64,000 nucleotides of DNA, from assembly GCA_963697345.1 (NCBI GenBank), contig CAVONS010000018.1:34619-98618 (forward strand), given 5' to 3'. The notes below the pieces were generated by a model. That model did not search any database, had not been told where the DNA came from, and was given only the letters and a program-made list of their open reading frames with translations. This document shows, in pieces, positions 19,080 through 28,539 of the stretch. The translations under genes were made by a program, and so were the position numbers. Position 1 is the first letter of the stretch. Each line of letters begins with the position of its first letter. The DNA is from Prado023 sp963697345. GTDB lineage: Bacteria > Actinomycetota > Actinomycetes > S36-B12 > CAIYMF01.

Positions 19080-22000
19080 ATGGATCTCTCTGGACTTCTC
19101 CCCGGCCTGCTCGAGGACCCGACGTTCGCACGCGCCGTTCGCGCTGAAGGCCCGCATGGGTCGATCGTCACGCCCGACGAGGCGATCCCGTTCCTCGCCG
19201 CCGGCATGGCCCGCCGCCGTCTCGTCCTGGCGGTCACGGCCACCACGCGGCAGGCCGAGGATCTCGCCGCCGCTGCCTCCAGCCTGATCGGCCCGAACCG
19301 CGTCGCTGTCCTGCCGGCGTGGGAGACGCTGCCGCACGAGCGCCTGAGCCCCAGCTCGGACACGGTCGGTCGACGGCTCGCGGTCCTTCGCCGGTTGGCC
19401 CACCCGGACGCGTCCGACGAGACGATCGGCGTGCTCGACCTGGTCGTGGCCCCGATCCGCGCACTCCTGCAGCCGATCGTGATCGGCCTGGGTGACGTGC
19501 TGCCCGTCTCGGTACGCCCCGGCGACGAGGTCGCCCATGACGAGTTGGCCGAGACGCTGGTCAACATCGGGTACGCCCCGACCGACCTGGTGGAGAAGCG
19601 CGGGCAGTTCGCGATCCGCGGCGGCATCCTCGACGTGTTCCCGCCCACCGAGGAACATCCGCTGCGCGTGGAGTTCTGGGGCGACGACGTCGAGGAGATC
19701 CGCTACTTCCGCGTCTCGGACCAACGCTCCCTGGAAGCCGCCCGGCATGGCCTGTGGGCGCCGCCCTGTCGCGAGCTGCTGCTCACGCCGGCGGTGCGCG
19801 AGCGGGCAGCCGCGCTGGCCGATCAGCACCCGGAACTGGCCGACATGTGCTCCAAGCTGGCGGAGGGGATCGCGGTCGAGGGCATGGAGGCACTGGCGCC
19901 CGTCCTCGCTGACGGGCTGGAGAGCGTGGTCGATGTGGTCGCGCGCAGCCAGACGAGCAGGGCTGCGCCGCTCGTGCTCCTCTGCGACCCGGAGCTGGTC
20001 GCGACCCGCGCCCATGACCTGGTGGCCACGAGCAACGAGTTCCTCGAAGCCTCGTGGCACAACGCGGCCGTGGGCAACACCACCCCGATCGACCTGGGCC
20101 CGGCGACCTATCGGACCATCGACGAGGTCCGCTCCACCGCCGACGCACTCGACGTGGAGTGGTGGACCGCCGGCCCCTTCGGGATCGACGAGGACGCGAT
20201 CACCCTTCCGGTTCGGGCGACCCCCGCGTACCGCGGCGACGGTGCCGCACTCGTGAAGGACCTTCGGGTGGCTCTGGGCGAGGGTCGCCGCGTGGTGGCC
20301 ATCACCGCCGGACACGGCTCCGCCCAACGACTGGCCGAGCAGCTGGGGGCCGCCGATGTGGCAGCCCGGCTCGCCCCGGGGATCACCCGCTGGCCCCCGG
20401 CCGCCGGGGTCGTCACGGTCAGCACCGGGCGCCTCGATCGCGGCCTGGAGGCCCCCGGCCTGCTGATCGTCACCGAGACCGACATCCGCGGCCAGAAGGG
20501 CTCGACCCGGGACATGGCCCGGATGCCCTCGCGCCGGCGCAACACGGTGGACCCGCTGCAGCTGGCCGCAGGTGACTTCGTGGTCCACGAGCAGCACGGG
20601 GTCGGGCGCTACGTCGAGATGACCCAGCGCACGGTCGGCGGGGCGACCCGTGAGTACCTCGTGCTCGAGTACGCCCCGGGCAAGCGCGGCCAGCCGCCCG
20701 ATCGCCTCTACGTGCCGACCGACCAGCTCGACCAGGTGACGCGCTACGTCGGCGGCGAGGCGCCCAGCGTGCACCGGCTGGGAGGCGCGGACTGGCAGCA
20801 GACGAAGACCCGGGCGCGCCGTGCCGTGCGCCAGATCGCCGGCGAGCTGGTCAAGCTCTACGCCGCGCGGCAGCAGGCCGTCGGCTACGCGTTCGGCCCC
20901 GACACCCCGTGGCAGCGCGAGCTCGAGGACGCCTTCGCCTACGTCGAGACACCCGACCAGGACTCGACCATCAACGAGGTCAAGGCCGACATGGAGCAGG
21001 CGACGCCCATGGATCGCCTCGTGTGTGGTGATGTCGGCTACGGCAAGACCGAGATCGCGGTCCGCGCCGCGTTCAAGGCTGTGCAGGACGGCAAGCAGGT
21101 CGCGGTCCTGGTGCCCACGACGCTGCTGGTCCAGCAGCACTTCCAGACGTTCTCCGACCGGTACTCCGGCTTCCCCGTCAAGGTCGCTGCGCTCTCGCGG
21201 TTCCAGACCGACAAGGAGGCTCGCGAGGTCCTGGTCGGCCTGGCCGACGGGACCATCGATGTCGTCATCGGCACTCACCGGCTGTTCAGCAGCCAGACGC
21301 GCTTCAAGGACCTCGGCCTGCTGATCGTCGACGAGGAGCAGCGCTTCGGCGTCGAGCACAAGGAGCACATCAAGGCCCTGCGGACCAACGTCGACGTCCT
21401 GACGATGTCGGCCACCCCGATCCCGCGGACGCTGGAGATGGCGGTCACCGGCATTCGTGAGATGTCGACCATCCTGACCCCGCCTGAGGAGCGCCACCCC
21501 ATCCTGACCTATGTCGGGGCCTACGACCCGAAGCAGATCTCAGCGGCGATCCGCCGTGAGCTGATGCGCGACGGGCAGGTGTTCTTCGTGCACAACCGGG
21601 TCGAGTCGATCGAGCGGGTCGCTGCGAAGCTGCGCGACCTGGTGCCGGAGGCGCGGATCACCGTGGCTCACGGCCAGATGAACGAGCACACCCTCGAGTC
21701 GCTCATCGTCGACTTCTGGGAGAAGCGCTCCGACGTGCTCGTCTCGACCACGATCGTCGAGTCCGGCCTGGACATCCCCAATGCCAACACGCTGATCGTG
21801 GACCGCGCTGACGCGTTCGGCCTGAGCCAGCTCCACCAGCTGCGGGGCCGGGTCGGCCGCGGCCGTGAGCGCGCCTACGCGTACTTCCTGTACCCGCCGG
21901 AGAAGCCGCTGACCCAGACCGCCCACGATCGGTTGGCCACCATTGCGGCCCACACCGACCTGGGCGCCGGCATGCGCGTGGCGATGAAGGACCTGGAGAT

Positions 22001-22598
22001 CCGGGGGGCGGGGAACATGCTCGGCGGCGAGCAGTCGGGCCATATCGCCGACGTCGGCTTCGACCTGTACGTCCGCCTCGTCGGAGAGGCCCTGGCCGAG
22101 TACCGCGGGGACGCGGGCGCGGAGCTGGCCGAGGTGAAGGTCGAGCTGCCCGTCGATGCCCACATCCCGCACACCTACGTCACCGGCGAGCGGCTCCGGC
22201 TGGAGGCCTACCGCCGGATCGCGGGGGCCAGTGACGATGCCGCGATCGACGAGGTCGTCGATGAGCTGCGCGATCGCTACGGACCCCTGCCCGAGCCGGT
22301 CCAGCGGCTGATCGAGGTGGCCCGCCTGCGCGCGCTGGCTCGCTCCGCGGGCGTCAGCGAGGTGGTCATGGCAGGCCCGCACGTGCGCTTCGGCGGGGTT
22401 GACCTGCCCGAGTCACGGCAGCTGCGCCTGCTTCGTCTCTACAAGGGCACACAGGTCAAGCCGGTGACGCGCACGATCCTGGTCCCGCGCCCCAAGCCGG
22501 CCACGATGGGTGCTGCACCCGTGATCGACGCTCCCCTCGTAGCATGGGCCCGTGAGGTGATCGGCTCGGTCATCCTCGAACCGATCGGAGTCAAGTGA
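19080..22598 (+). CDS. mfd: Transcription-repair coupling factor
   Basis: Mfd removes RNA polymerase stalled at lesions and recruits UvrA. The 1172-residue product has UvrB-homology domains at the N-terminus and the CarD-like RNA-polymerase-interacting domain (FVVHEQHGVGRYV, about residue 500). The RecG-like translocase core follows, with Walker A GDVGYGKTE, DEEQRFGVEHKE and TMSATPIPRTLEMA, then the C-terminal TRCF domain. The ATG at 19080 gives the normal N-terminus; an ATG at 19068 is in frame. The stop overlaps the next gene (TGATG). Confidence 0.97.
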   Translation: MDLSGLLPGLLEDPTFARAVRAEGPHGSIVTPDEAIPFLAAGMARRRLVLAVTATTRQAEDLAAAASSLIGPNRVAVLPAWETLPHERLSPSSDTVGRRLAVLRRLAHPDASDETIGVLDLVVAPIRALLQPIVIGLGDVLPVSVRPGDEVAHDELAETLVNIGYAPTDLVEKRGQFAIRGGILDVFPPTEEHPLRVEFWGDDVEEIRYFRVSDQRSLEAARHGLWAPPCRELLLTPAVRERAAALADQHPELADMCSKLAEGIAVEGMEALAPVLADGLESVVDVVARSQTSRAAPLVLLCDPELVATRAHDLVATSNEFLEASWHNAAVGNTTPIDLGPATYRTIDEVRSTADALDVEWWTAGPFGIDEDAITLPVRATPAYRGDGAALVKDLRVALGEGRRVVAITAGHGSAQRLAEQLGAADVAARLAPGITRWPPAAGVVTVSTGRLDRGLEAPGLLIVTETDIRGQKGSTRDMARMPSRRRNTVDPLQLAAGDFVVHEQHGVGRYVEMTQRTVGGATREYLVLEYAPGKRGQPPDRLYVPTDQLDQVTRYVGGEAPSVHRLGGADWQQTKTRARRAVRQIAGELVKLYAARQQAVGYAFGPDTPWQRELEDAFAYVETPDQDSTINEVKADMEQATPMDRLVCGDVGYGKTEIAVRAAFKAVQDGKQVAVLVPTTLLVQQHFQTFSDRYSGFPVKVAALSRFQTDKEAREVLVGLADGTIDVVIGTHRLFSSQTRFKDLGLLIVDEEQRFGVEHKEHIKALRTNVDVLTMSATPIPRTLEMAVTGIREMSTILTPPEERHPILTYVGAYDPKQISAAIRRELMRDGQVFFVHNRVESIERVAAKLRDLVPEARITVAHGQMNEHTLESLIVDFWEKRSDVLVSTTIVESGLDIPNANTLIVDRADAFGLSQLHQLRGRVGRGRERAYAYFLYPPEKPLTQTAHDRLATIAAHTDLGAGMRVAMKDLEIRGAGNMLGGEQSGHIADVGFDLYVRLVGEALAEYRGDAGAELAEVKVELPVDAHIPHTYVTGERLRLEAYRRIAGASDDAAIDEVVDELRDRYGPLPEPVQRLIEVARLRALARSAGVSEVVMAGPHVRFGGVDLPESRQLRLLRLYKGTQVKPVTRTILVPRPKPATMGAAPVIDAPLVAWAREVIGSVILEPIGVK

Positions 22599-23218
22599 TG
22601 CCTCGACGCGCCATCGCCCTGGGTTTCGGGGTCCTGCTCCTGGCCGGATGCTCCACCCAGGGGGCCGGGCAGTCCGTCGTGCTCGACTCCGGGCAGGCGG
22701 CCGTGTCCAGCGAGTTCCGGGTCCCCCAGCAGGAGATCGCCGATTCCGTGGGTGCTGTGATGGCCGGGCTCAACCAGCCGCCAGGTGAGCCGCCGCCGGG
22801 CCTGGCCACCGCGGCCACGGAACGGATCGTGCTCAACAGGCTGATCCTCAGCTACGCGCAGGGCAACGGCATCGAGCTGACCCAGACGCAGGTCGAGGCG
22901 GGCCTCGAGCAGTTGGTCGTGGACAGCGGGGGCCAGACGGCCCTCAACGATCTCGCGCTGCAGTCGGGCATCCCGCTGGACGAGCTCGAGGACACCATCG
23001 CCACCAACCTCCTGGTCACCCGGATCGGATCTGCCCTGAACGCCACCGGTGATGCGGCGGCCCAGGTGGAGTCCGCCCGCGTCGCCCTCTCGGAGTACTC
23101 GGCGCAGATCGACGTCGCCGTGGCCCCGAGGTACGGGACGTGGGATGACGAGCAGCTGGCCATCGTGACCGGCTCGGACCTGACCCAGCCCGCTGTCCAG
23201 GGCGAGGCCAGCCAGTAG
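22598..23218 (+). CDS. SurA N-terminal domain-like lipoprotein
   Basis: A secreted lipoprotein of about 206 residues. The signal sequence ends in a lipobox LLAGC (cysteine near residue 18). The mature part resembles the helical chaperone domain of SurA/PrsA-type foldases but has no recognisable peptidyl-prolyl isomerase domain. The ATG at 22598 overlaps the mfd stop (TGATG); a GTG one codon earlier is possible. A lipoprotein gene (lpqU) sits in this mfd-mazG-eno neighbourhood in mycobacteria. mazG follows directly after the stop codon. Confidence 0.75.
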   Translation: MPRRAIALGFGVLLLAGCSTQGAGQSVVLDSGQAAVSSEFRVPQQEIADSVGAVMAGLNQPPGEPPPGLATAATERIVLNRLILSYAQGNGIELTQTQVEAGLEQLVVDSGGQTALNDLALQSGIPLDELEDTIATNLLVTRIGSALNATGDAAAQVESARVALSEYSAQIDVAVAPRYGTWDDEQLAIVTGSDLTQPAVQGEASQ

Positions 23219-23929
23219 ATGACGGCCGTCGGCCCCGGGCCCCGCGACGTACCCAGCCCGAGCGGCACCGCCCTCCTGGAGCTCATCACGGTCATGGACA
23301 CGCTGCGCTCGCCCGGCGGGTGCCCGTGGGACGCCGAACAGACCCACCAATCGCTGGTCTCCTACCTGACCGAGGAGGCGCACGAGGCGGTTGAGGCGAT
23401 CGAGACCGGGGACCGTGCGGCCATGCGCGAGGAGCTCGGTGACGTCCTGCTGCAGGTCATGTTCCACTCCCGCATCGCCCAGGAGGATCCCGCCGATCCC
23501 TGGTCGATCGATGACGTGGCTGCCGGGATCGCGGCCAAGCTGGTTGCTCGCCATCCGCACGTCTTCGGCGACGAGACGGCCGAGTCGGCTGCCCACGTGG
23601 AGTCGGTATGGCTGGCCCGCAAGACGGCCGAGAAGTCCCGCGACTCGGTGCTTGACGGCATCCCCACCGGGCTGCCCGCCCTGCTGCTCGCAGCCAAGAT
23701 GCACTACCGCGTCACCCACGGCGGGGTGGTGGTGCCCCCAGCGGACCCGGACATGGCACAGCGAGCCGCGCGTGCCCTTGATGACGTGGGCCCCGACGGC
23801 GTCGGCGAGCTGCTGCTCGCACTGGCCACGGGCGCACTCGATCGTGGGGTCGACCCCGAATCCGCGCTGCGTGGGGCTCTGCGCAGTCACGCGGAGCGGG
23901 TTCGCGGGGTGGAGTCGGGCTCTGCCTGA
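23219..23929 (+). CDS. mazG: Nucleoside triphosphate pyrophosphohydrolase MazG
   Basis: Hydrolyses (d)NTPs, preferentially damaged ones, to NMP and PPi; all-alpha NTP-PPase superfamily. The 236-residue product opens with the GGCPWDAEQTHQSL motif. It carries the Mg-binding EEAHE and EELGD pairs, then LDGIPTGLPALLLA. It is longer than single-domain MazG proteins because the second half is partly degenerate, as in Rv1021. The ATG immediately follows the stop of the lipoprotein gene, so it belongs to the mfd operon. Confidence 0.93.
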   Translation: MTAVGPGPRDVPSPSGTALLELITVMDTLRSPGGCPWDAEQTHQSLVSYLTEEAHEAVEAIETGDRAAMREELGDVLLQVMFHSRIAQEDPADPWSIDDVAAGIAAKLVARHPHVFGDETAESAAHVESVWLARKTAEKSRDSVLDGIPTGLPALLLAAKMHYRVTHGGVVVPPADPDMAQRAARALDDVGPDGVGELLLALATGALDRGVDPESALRGALRSHAERVRGVESGSA

Positions 23930-23978
23930 GCATGCCCGCGGGGTTCTCCGTCAACAGGAGCCCGGCGACCTGAGTCGG

Positions 23979-23984
23979 TAGTCT
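23979..23984 (+). promoter_or_regulatory. -10 element of eno
   Basis: TAGTCT lies in the 116-nt gap before eno and would give a leader of about 55 nt. No convincing -35 is seen at 16-18 nt. Confidence 0.4.
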
Positions 23985-24045
23985 GGCGGGGGTGCGGGCG
24001 CCCCGATCGCTCGCCGTTCGACCAACAATCTGATGGGAGCATCCT

Positions 24046-25356
24046 GTGGCAAGTATCGATGTGGTGATCGCGCGCGAGATCCTGGATTCGCGTGGCAACC
24101 CGACCGTCGAGGTCGAGGTCGCGCTGGAGGATGGTTCGACTGGCCGGGCCGCTGTGCCCTCGGGCGCGTCGACCGGAGCCTTCGAGGCGTGCGAGTTGCG
24201 TGACGGCGACAAGTCCCGCTACCTGGGCAAGGGCGTGCTCAAGGCGGTGGCCAACGTGGAGGACGAGATCGCTCCGGCGATCCTGGGCTTCGACGCCTCC
24301 GAGCAGCGCCTGATCGACCAGACGATGATCGACCTGGACGGTACCGCCAACAAGGAGCGCCTGGGCGCCAACGCGATCCTCGGCGTCTCGCTGGCTGTGG
24401 CCAAGGCCGCGGCTGAGTCCGCCGGCCTGCCGCTGTTCCGCTACTTGGGTGGGCCCAATGCCTACCTGCTGCCCGTGCCGATGATGAACATCATCAACGG
24501 CGGTTCGCATGCCGACTCCGACGTCGACTTCCAGGAGTTCATGATCGCCCCGATCGGCGCCGAGACGTTCGCGGAGGCGCTGCGCAAGGGTGCTGAGGTC
24601 TACCACGCGCTCAAGGGCGTGCTGAAGTCCAAGGGCTACGCGACCGGCCTGGGCGACGAGGGCGGCTTCGCCCCGAACCTGCCCAGCAACCGCGCCGCCC
24701 TCGAGCTCATCGTCGAGGCGATCGAGAAGGCCGGCTTCACGCCGGGCACCGACATCGCGCTGGCCATGGATGTCGCCGCCCAGGAGTTCTACGGCAACGT
24801 GCTCAAGGGCTCCGGCGAGGTCAAGCCGAACGAGTACTTCGTCGAGGGCGTGGCCAAGAGCACCGACCAGATGGTCGAGTACTACACCGGCCTGGTCGCC
24901 GACTTCCCGATCGTCTCGATCGAGGACCCGCTCGGCGAGGACGAGTGGGCCGACTGGACCGCCATCACCGCGGCCCTGGGCGACAAGGTGCAGATCGTGG
25001 GCGACGACCACTACGTCACCAACACGAGTCGCATCCTGCGGGGCATCGAGGAGAAGACGGCCAATGCCCTGCTGGTGAAGGTCAACCAGATCGGGTCGCT
25101 GACCGAGACGGCCGAGGCTGTCGAGGCGGCACACCGCGCCGGCTTCAAGACGATGATGAGCCACCGGTCCGGTGAGACCGAGGACTCGACCATTGCCGAC
25201 CTGGCCGTCGCGTTCAACTGTGGCCAGATCAAGTCCGGTGCCCCCGCCCGTTCGGACCGCGTGGCGAAGTACAACCAGCTGCTGCGCATCGAGGACGAGC
25301 TCGATGACGCGGCACGGTACGCCGGGGCTGCGGCGTTCCCGAGGTTCACCGCCTGA
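24046..25356 (+). CDS. eno: Enolase
   Basis: Glycolytic 2-phosphoglycerate dehydratase, 436 residues, the standard bacterial length. Conserved elements include ILDSRGNPTVEVEV, GASTGAFEACELRD, the DEGGFAPNL region and SIEDPLGEDEW. LLVKVNQIGSLTET carries the catalytic Lys, and the C-terminal signature MMSHRSGETEDSTIADLAV follows. The GTG start follows GGGAG and gives the normal N-terminus MASIDVVIAREILD. It starts the eno-ftsB-DUF501-ppx block. Confidence 0.98.
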   Translation: MASIDVVIAREILDSRGNPTVEVEVALEDGSTGRAAVPSGASTGAFEACELRDGDKSRYLGKGVLKAVANVEDEIAPAILGFDASEQRLIDQTMIDLDGTANKERLGANAILGVSLAVAKAAAESAGLPLFRYLGGPNAYLLPVPMMNIINGGSHADSDVDFQEFMIAPIGAETFAEALRKGAEVYHALKGVLKSKGYATGLGDEGGFAPNLPSNRAALELIVEAIEKAGFTPGTDIALAMDVAAQEFYGNVLKGSGEVKPNEYFVEGVAKSTDQMVEYYTGLVADFPIVSIEDPLGEDEWADWTAITAALGDKVQIVGDDHYVTNTSRILRGIEEKTANALLVKVNQIGSLTETAEAVEAAHRAGFKTMMSHRSGETEDSTIADLAVAFNCGQIKSGAPARSDRVAKYNQLLRIEDELDDAARYAGAAAFPRFTA

Positions 25357-25375
25357 CCGTGGGAGGATGAACGGC

Positions 25376-25870
25376 ATGCCAGCCGGTCGTTCATCCTCCA
25401 CCCGGCGCGACCGGAAGCCCGACTCCCGACGCCCAGTGCTCTCCGCTCGCGCGGGGGCTGCGCTGGGCGTCGTCGTCGTCCTCATCACGATCCTGGCCAT
25501 CCCCTTCCGCGAGTGGATCACCCAGGGAACCCGGATCGCCGACCTGGAGACCCAGGTGGCCTGGCACACCCAGCGCGTCGCCGATCTCGAGGCAGCCCAC
25601 AAGCGCTGGAAGGACCCCGCCTACATCGAGGCCCAGGCCCGCGCGCGCCTGCACTTCGTGCGTCCGGGCGAGGTCGGCTATGTGGTCCTGACCGACGAGA
25701 CGGCCGCGGCCCCGGAGACCACCCAGACCCGGCCGATGGCCGCCGCACCCAAGGGCGGCCCGTGGTGGAGCGCGGTCTGGACGACCGTTGAGCAGGCGGC
25801 GGACCCGGAGGCGCAGGCACCTCCCCAGGCGCCCGCCCCCGCCGAGCCGGCGGAGAGCTACGGGCAGTGA
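25376..25870 (+). CDS. FtsB/DivIC family septum formation initiator
   Basis: A bitopic division protein of 164 residues: a basic cytoplasmic N-terminus, one membrane helix (about residues 25-45) and an extracytoplasmic coiled coil (ADLETQVAWHTQRVADLEAAHKRW). The conserved DPAYIEAQARARLHFVRPGE motif of the DivIC family follows, then a Pro/Ala-rich tail. The ATG at 25376 is 9 nt after GGGAGG; an in-frame ATG at 25367 directly abuts the ribosome-binding site and is less likely. FtsB partners with FtsL and FtsQ in the divisome. The last codon overlaps the DUF501 start (GTGA). Confidence 0.88.
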   Translation: MPAGRSSSTRRDRKPDSRRPVLSARAGAALGVVVVLITILAIPFREWITQGTRIADLETQVAWHTQRVADLEAAHKRWKDPAYIEAQARARLHFVRPGEVGYVVLTDETAAAPETTQTRPMAAAPKGGPWWSAVWTTVEQAADPEAQAPPQAPAPAEPAESYGQ

Positions 25871-26421
25871 CTGCCCCCTCGCCGGATTCCGGTGGCTGGC
25901 CCGCCAGTGAGCAGGACCTCGGGGCCGTCGCCGCGCAGCTGGGTCGGCCCGTGCGGTCCGTGCACGACATCGCCCACCGGTGCAGCTGCACCCGCCCCGA
26001 TGTCGTGCGCACCGAGCCCCAGCTGCCGGATGGCACGCCCTTCCCGACGCTGTACTACCTGACCTGCCCGCGAGCCACCAGTGCCATCGGCACGCTGGAG
26101 GCCGACGGTGTCATGAAGCAGATGGCCGCCCGCCTCGCGGAGGACCCCGAGCTGGCCGCGTCCTACGCTGCGGCCCACGAGTCCTACCTCGCCGAGCGGG
26201 AGGAGCTCGGGCACGTCGAGCACATCGTGGGGATCAGCGCGGGTGGTATGCCCGACCGGGTCAAGTGCCTGCACGTGCTGGTCGCCCACTCCCTGGCTGC
26301 CGGTCCCGGCGTGAACCCCCTGGGCGACCAGGCGCTGGGGATCCTGGCCGAGCGGGGCATCACACCCCTGGCCGCCTGGGGCGGCTCCCTGCCCGGATGT
26401 GTGCCCCAGGACGCATCGTGA
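25867..26421 (+). CDS. DUF501 family protein
   Basis: A 184-residue protein of unknown function belonging to DUF501, found almost always between the FtsB-like gene and ppx in Actinobacteria (Rv1025). Visible features are a CSCTRPDVVRT segment, PTLYYLTCPRA with further conserved Cys, and VGISAGGMPDRVKCLHVLVAHSLAAGPGVNPLG, rich in Cys/His. The GTG start overlaps the previous stop (GTGA) and the gene overlaps ppx the same way, so the three are translationally coupled. Confidence 0.9.
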   Translation: MTAPSPDSGGWPASEQDLGAVAAQLGRPVRSVHDIAHRCSCTRPDVVRTEPQLPDGTPFPTLYYLTCPRATSAIGTLEADGVMKQMAARLAEDPELAASYAAAHESYLAEREELGHVEHIVGISAGGMPDRVKCLHVLVAHSLAAGPGVNPLGDQALGILAERGITPLAAWGGSLPGCVPQDAS

Positions 26422-27404
26422 CCGTCCGGCGCGCCGCGGCGATCGACTGCGGCACCAACTCGATCCGGCTGCTGATCGCGGATGTCGATGTGGAGCGCGG
26501 GACTGCGCAGGACGTCGTCCGCGAGATGACGGTCGTCCGGCTGGGTGAGGGCGTGGACGCGACGGGCGCGTTCTCCGCCTCGGCGCTGGAGCGCACGTTC
26601 GCGGCCTGCCGGGACTACGCGCAGCTCCTGCGCGAAGCCGGCAGCCCGCCGATGCGGTTCGTCGCGACCTCCGCCTCGCGCGATGTGTCCAACCGCTCGC
26701 AGTTCGTCGACGGAGTGCAGACGATCCTCGGGGTGGCTCCCGAGGTGATCAGCGGCCAGGAGGAGGGGGCGCTGTCCTTCGCCGGCGCGACCGCGGGGAT
26801 TCCCCCGGGCACGCAGGCACCCTTCCTCGTCGTGGACATCGGGGGTGGCTCGACGGAGTTCGTCCTCGGCGCCGACGCGCCCACCCACCGCACGAGTGTC
26901 GACGTCGGCTGTGTCCGGATGACCGAGCGGCACATGGCCGGGGACCCGCCGACCCCCGAGCAGGTCGCGGCCGCCCGGATCGACATCGACGCGGCGATCG
27001 CGCAGGCCGGCGCTGTGGTCCCCTTCGCCGAGGCGGCCACTCTTGTCGGGTTGGCGGGCTCGGTGACCACGGTCGCAGCCCTGGCGCTGGAGCTTCCCGC
27101 CTATGACGCGCAGATGATCCATCACAGTCGCATCCCCGTGGCCGAGGTACGCAGGGTCAGTGATGCCCTGCTGGTGATGACCCGTGCCGAGCGTGCTGCG
27201 CTTCCGGTCATGCATCCCGGGCGGGTCGACGTCATCGGGGCCGGCGCCCTGGTGCTGCGAAGGATCATGGATGCCACCGGTGCTGCCGACGTGCTGGTCA
27301 GCGAGCACGACATCCTCGACGGGGTCGCGCGGTCAGTGGCGGCCCGGCCTGAGACATGGGCGATGCCGCCGGACGAGCCTGGCCGCCCCGCTGCCCCAAG
27401 ATGA
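26418..27404 (+). CDS. ppx: Exopolyphosphatase / pppGpp phosphohydrolase family (Ppx/GppA)
   Basis: An ASKHA-fold phosphatase acting on polyphosphate and possibly pppGpp. The 328-residue product has the phosphate-1 motif AIDCGTNSIRLLI, SASRDVSN, GQEEGALSF and the phosphate-2 motif VVDIGGGSTEFV. It is the short single-module form like Rv1026 (Ppx2), lacking the C-terminal HD domain of E. coli Ppx. The start overlaps the DUF501 stop (GTGA). Confidence 0.94.
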   Translation: MTVRRAAAIDCGTNSIRLLIADVDVERGTAQDVVREMTVVRLGEGVDATGAFSASALERTFAACRDYAQLLREAGSPPMRFVATSASRDVSNRSQFVDGVQTILGVAPEVISGQEEGALSFAGATAGIPPGTQAPFLVVDIGGGSTEFVLGADAPTHRTSVDVGCVRMTERHMAGDPPTPEQVAAARIDIDAAIAQAGAVVPFAEAATLVGLAGSVTTVAALALELPAYDAQMIHHSRIPVAEVRRVSDALLVMTRAERAALPVMHPGRVDVIGAGALVLRRIMDATGAADVLVSEHDILDGVARSVAARPETWAMPPDEPGRPAAPR

Positions 27405-27436
27405 GCGGGGGAACCCTGCGCGCCGGTCCTCGGCCG

Positions 27437-27442
27437 TAGGCT
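27437..27442 (+). promoter_or_regulatory. -10 element of the double-ACT gene (leaderless)
   Basis: TAGGCT ends 6 nt before the ATG at 27449, with no Shine-Dalgarno. It overlaps the end region of ppx by context only (32 nt after its stop). Confidence 0.5.
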
Positions 27443-27448
27443 GTGCCC

Positions 27449-27964
27449 ATGCCCAGCCTTGCCGTCACTGTCATCGGCCGCGATCGTCCGGGGATCATCG
27501 CCGAGGTCACCGGCGTCCTGGCAGAACTTGGTGGCAACCTCGAGGACTCCTCGATGACCCTGCTGCGCGGGCACTTCACGTGGACACTGATCGTGGATAT
27601 CGACGCACCCGCGCAGGAGATCGCTGCTCGCCTTGCCCATCTGCACGACGACCAGCTGGTGGTCTCCGTCCTGCCCGTGGGTCCGGATCAGGCCCACGGT
27701 GGGGAGGCTGGCTATGTGCTCAGCGTCCATGGGGCCGACCACCCGGGCATCGTCGCGGGTGTGACCGCCGCCCTGGCCGCGAGCGGAGGCAACATCACGG
27801 ACCTGTCCACGCGGCTGGGAAAGGGGGGCCTGTACCTGCTGGTTGCCGAGGTGAGCCTTCCCCCGGACGTGGATGTCGTCGAGCTCGGCGCGCAGCTGGC
27901 TGATGCGGGTCGGACCCTCGGAGTCGGGGTGTCCCTTCGACCGGCCGACTCCGACGTCCTGTAG
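27449..27964 (+). CDS. Double ACT-domain protein (GcvR-like)
   Basis: A 171-residue protein made of two ACT domains (about residues 4-75 and 88-165), each with the G(R/A)D(R/H)PGI ligand-loop motif: GRDRPGIIAEVTGVL and GADHPGIVAGVTAAL. No DNA-binding or catalytic domain is present. GcvR in E. coli has this architecture and controls the glycine cleavage system by binding GcvA, but the ligand and partner here are unknown. The leaderless -10 box supports the ATG at 27449; an in-frame GTG at 27443 is possible. def follows closely. Confidence 0.85.
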   Translation: MPSLAVTVIGRDRPGIIAEVTGVLAELGGNLEDSSMTLLRGHFTWTLIVDIDAPAQEIAARLAHLHDDQLVVSVLPVGPDQAHGGEAGYVLSVHGADHPGIVAGVTAALAASGGNITDLSTRLGKGGLYLLVAEVSLPPDVDVVELGAQLADAGRTLGVGVSLRPADSDVL

Positions 27965-27971
27965 CCGCACG

Positions 27972-28520
27972 ATGACTGACAGCAGGCCCCGGCTGCCCAT
28001 GCCCGACCTTCCGCCAGGCCGTGTCCTGCCGGTGGTCGTGGCGGCCGACCTCGTGCTGGCGACGCGTTGTGCCGAGGTGGATCCCGCAGACCCCGAGGTC
28101 GTGCAGCTGGCCGCGGACCTCGTGGCGACCATGGTGGTCTCACCGGGATGCGTCGGGCTGGCAGCCAACCAGGTCGGCGTCGGCAAGCGGCTCTTCAGCC
28201 TCGATGTCTCGGCGCACCCGAAGACCCGGACCACCCATGGATCCTTCGTCCTGGTGAACCCGGTCATCGAGTCGGCGTCGCGCAACGAGCGTGGCCGGGA
28301 GGGCTGCATGTCGGTCCCGGACTTCACCGGCGACGTCCGCCGCGCCACCCGCCTGACCGTGTCGGGCTGCCTGCCGGTGACCGGCGAGCAGGTCACACTG
28401 GTCACTGACGCCTTCGAGGCCAGAGCGCTGCAGCACGAGATCGACCACCTCGATGGCAAGCTCTTCCTCGACAGAGTGGCCGGTGCCCACGCGATCCATC
28501 CGCGCACCACCTACCTTTGA
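27972..28520 (+). CDS. def: Peptide deformylase
   Basis: Removes the N-formyl group from nascent proteins using a bound metal. All three motifs are present in the 182-residue product: GLAANQVG (motif 1), EGCMSVP with the metal-ligand Cys (motif 2) and HEIDHLDG with two His ligands and catalytic Glu (motif 3). ATG at 27972 is 7 nt after the ACT-protein stop; a second in-frame ATG lies at 27999. It is probably cotranscribed with the ACT gene. Confidence 0.95.
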   Translation: MTDSRPRLPMPDLPPGRVLPVVVAADLVLATRCAEVDPADPEVVQLAADLVATMVVSPGCVGLAANQVGVGKRLFSLDVSAHPKTRTTHGSFVLVNPVIESASRNERGREGCMSVPDFTGDVRRATRLTVSGCLPVTGEQVTLVTDAFEARALQHEIDHLDGKLFLDRVAGAHAIHPRTTYL

Positions 28521-28539
28521 CCACGTCCCACCAGGCCGG

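Noticed and set aside
18789..21497. Very long open frame (902 codons) on the minus strand across mfd
   Set aside because: It is antisense to a clearly recognised mfd with full motif content. The predicted protein is His/Arg/Gly-rich with no family features, as expected for a mirror frame in GC-rich DNA.
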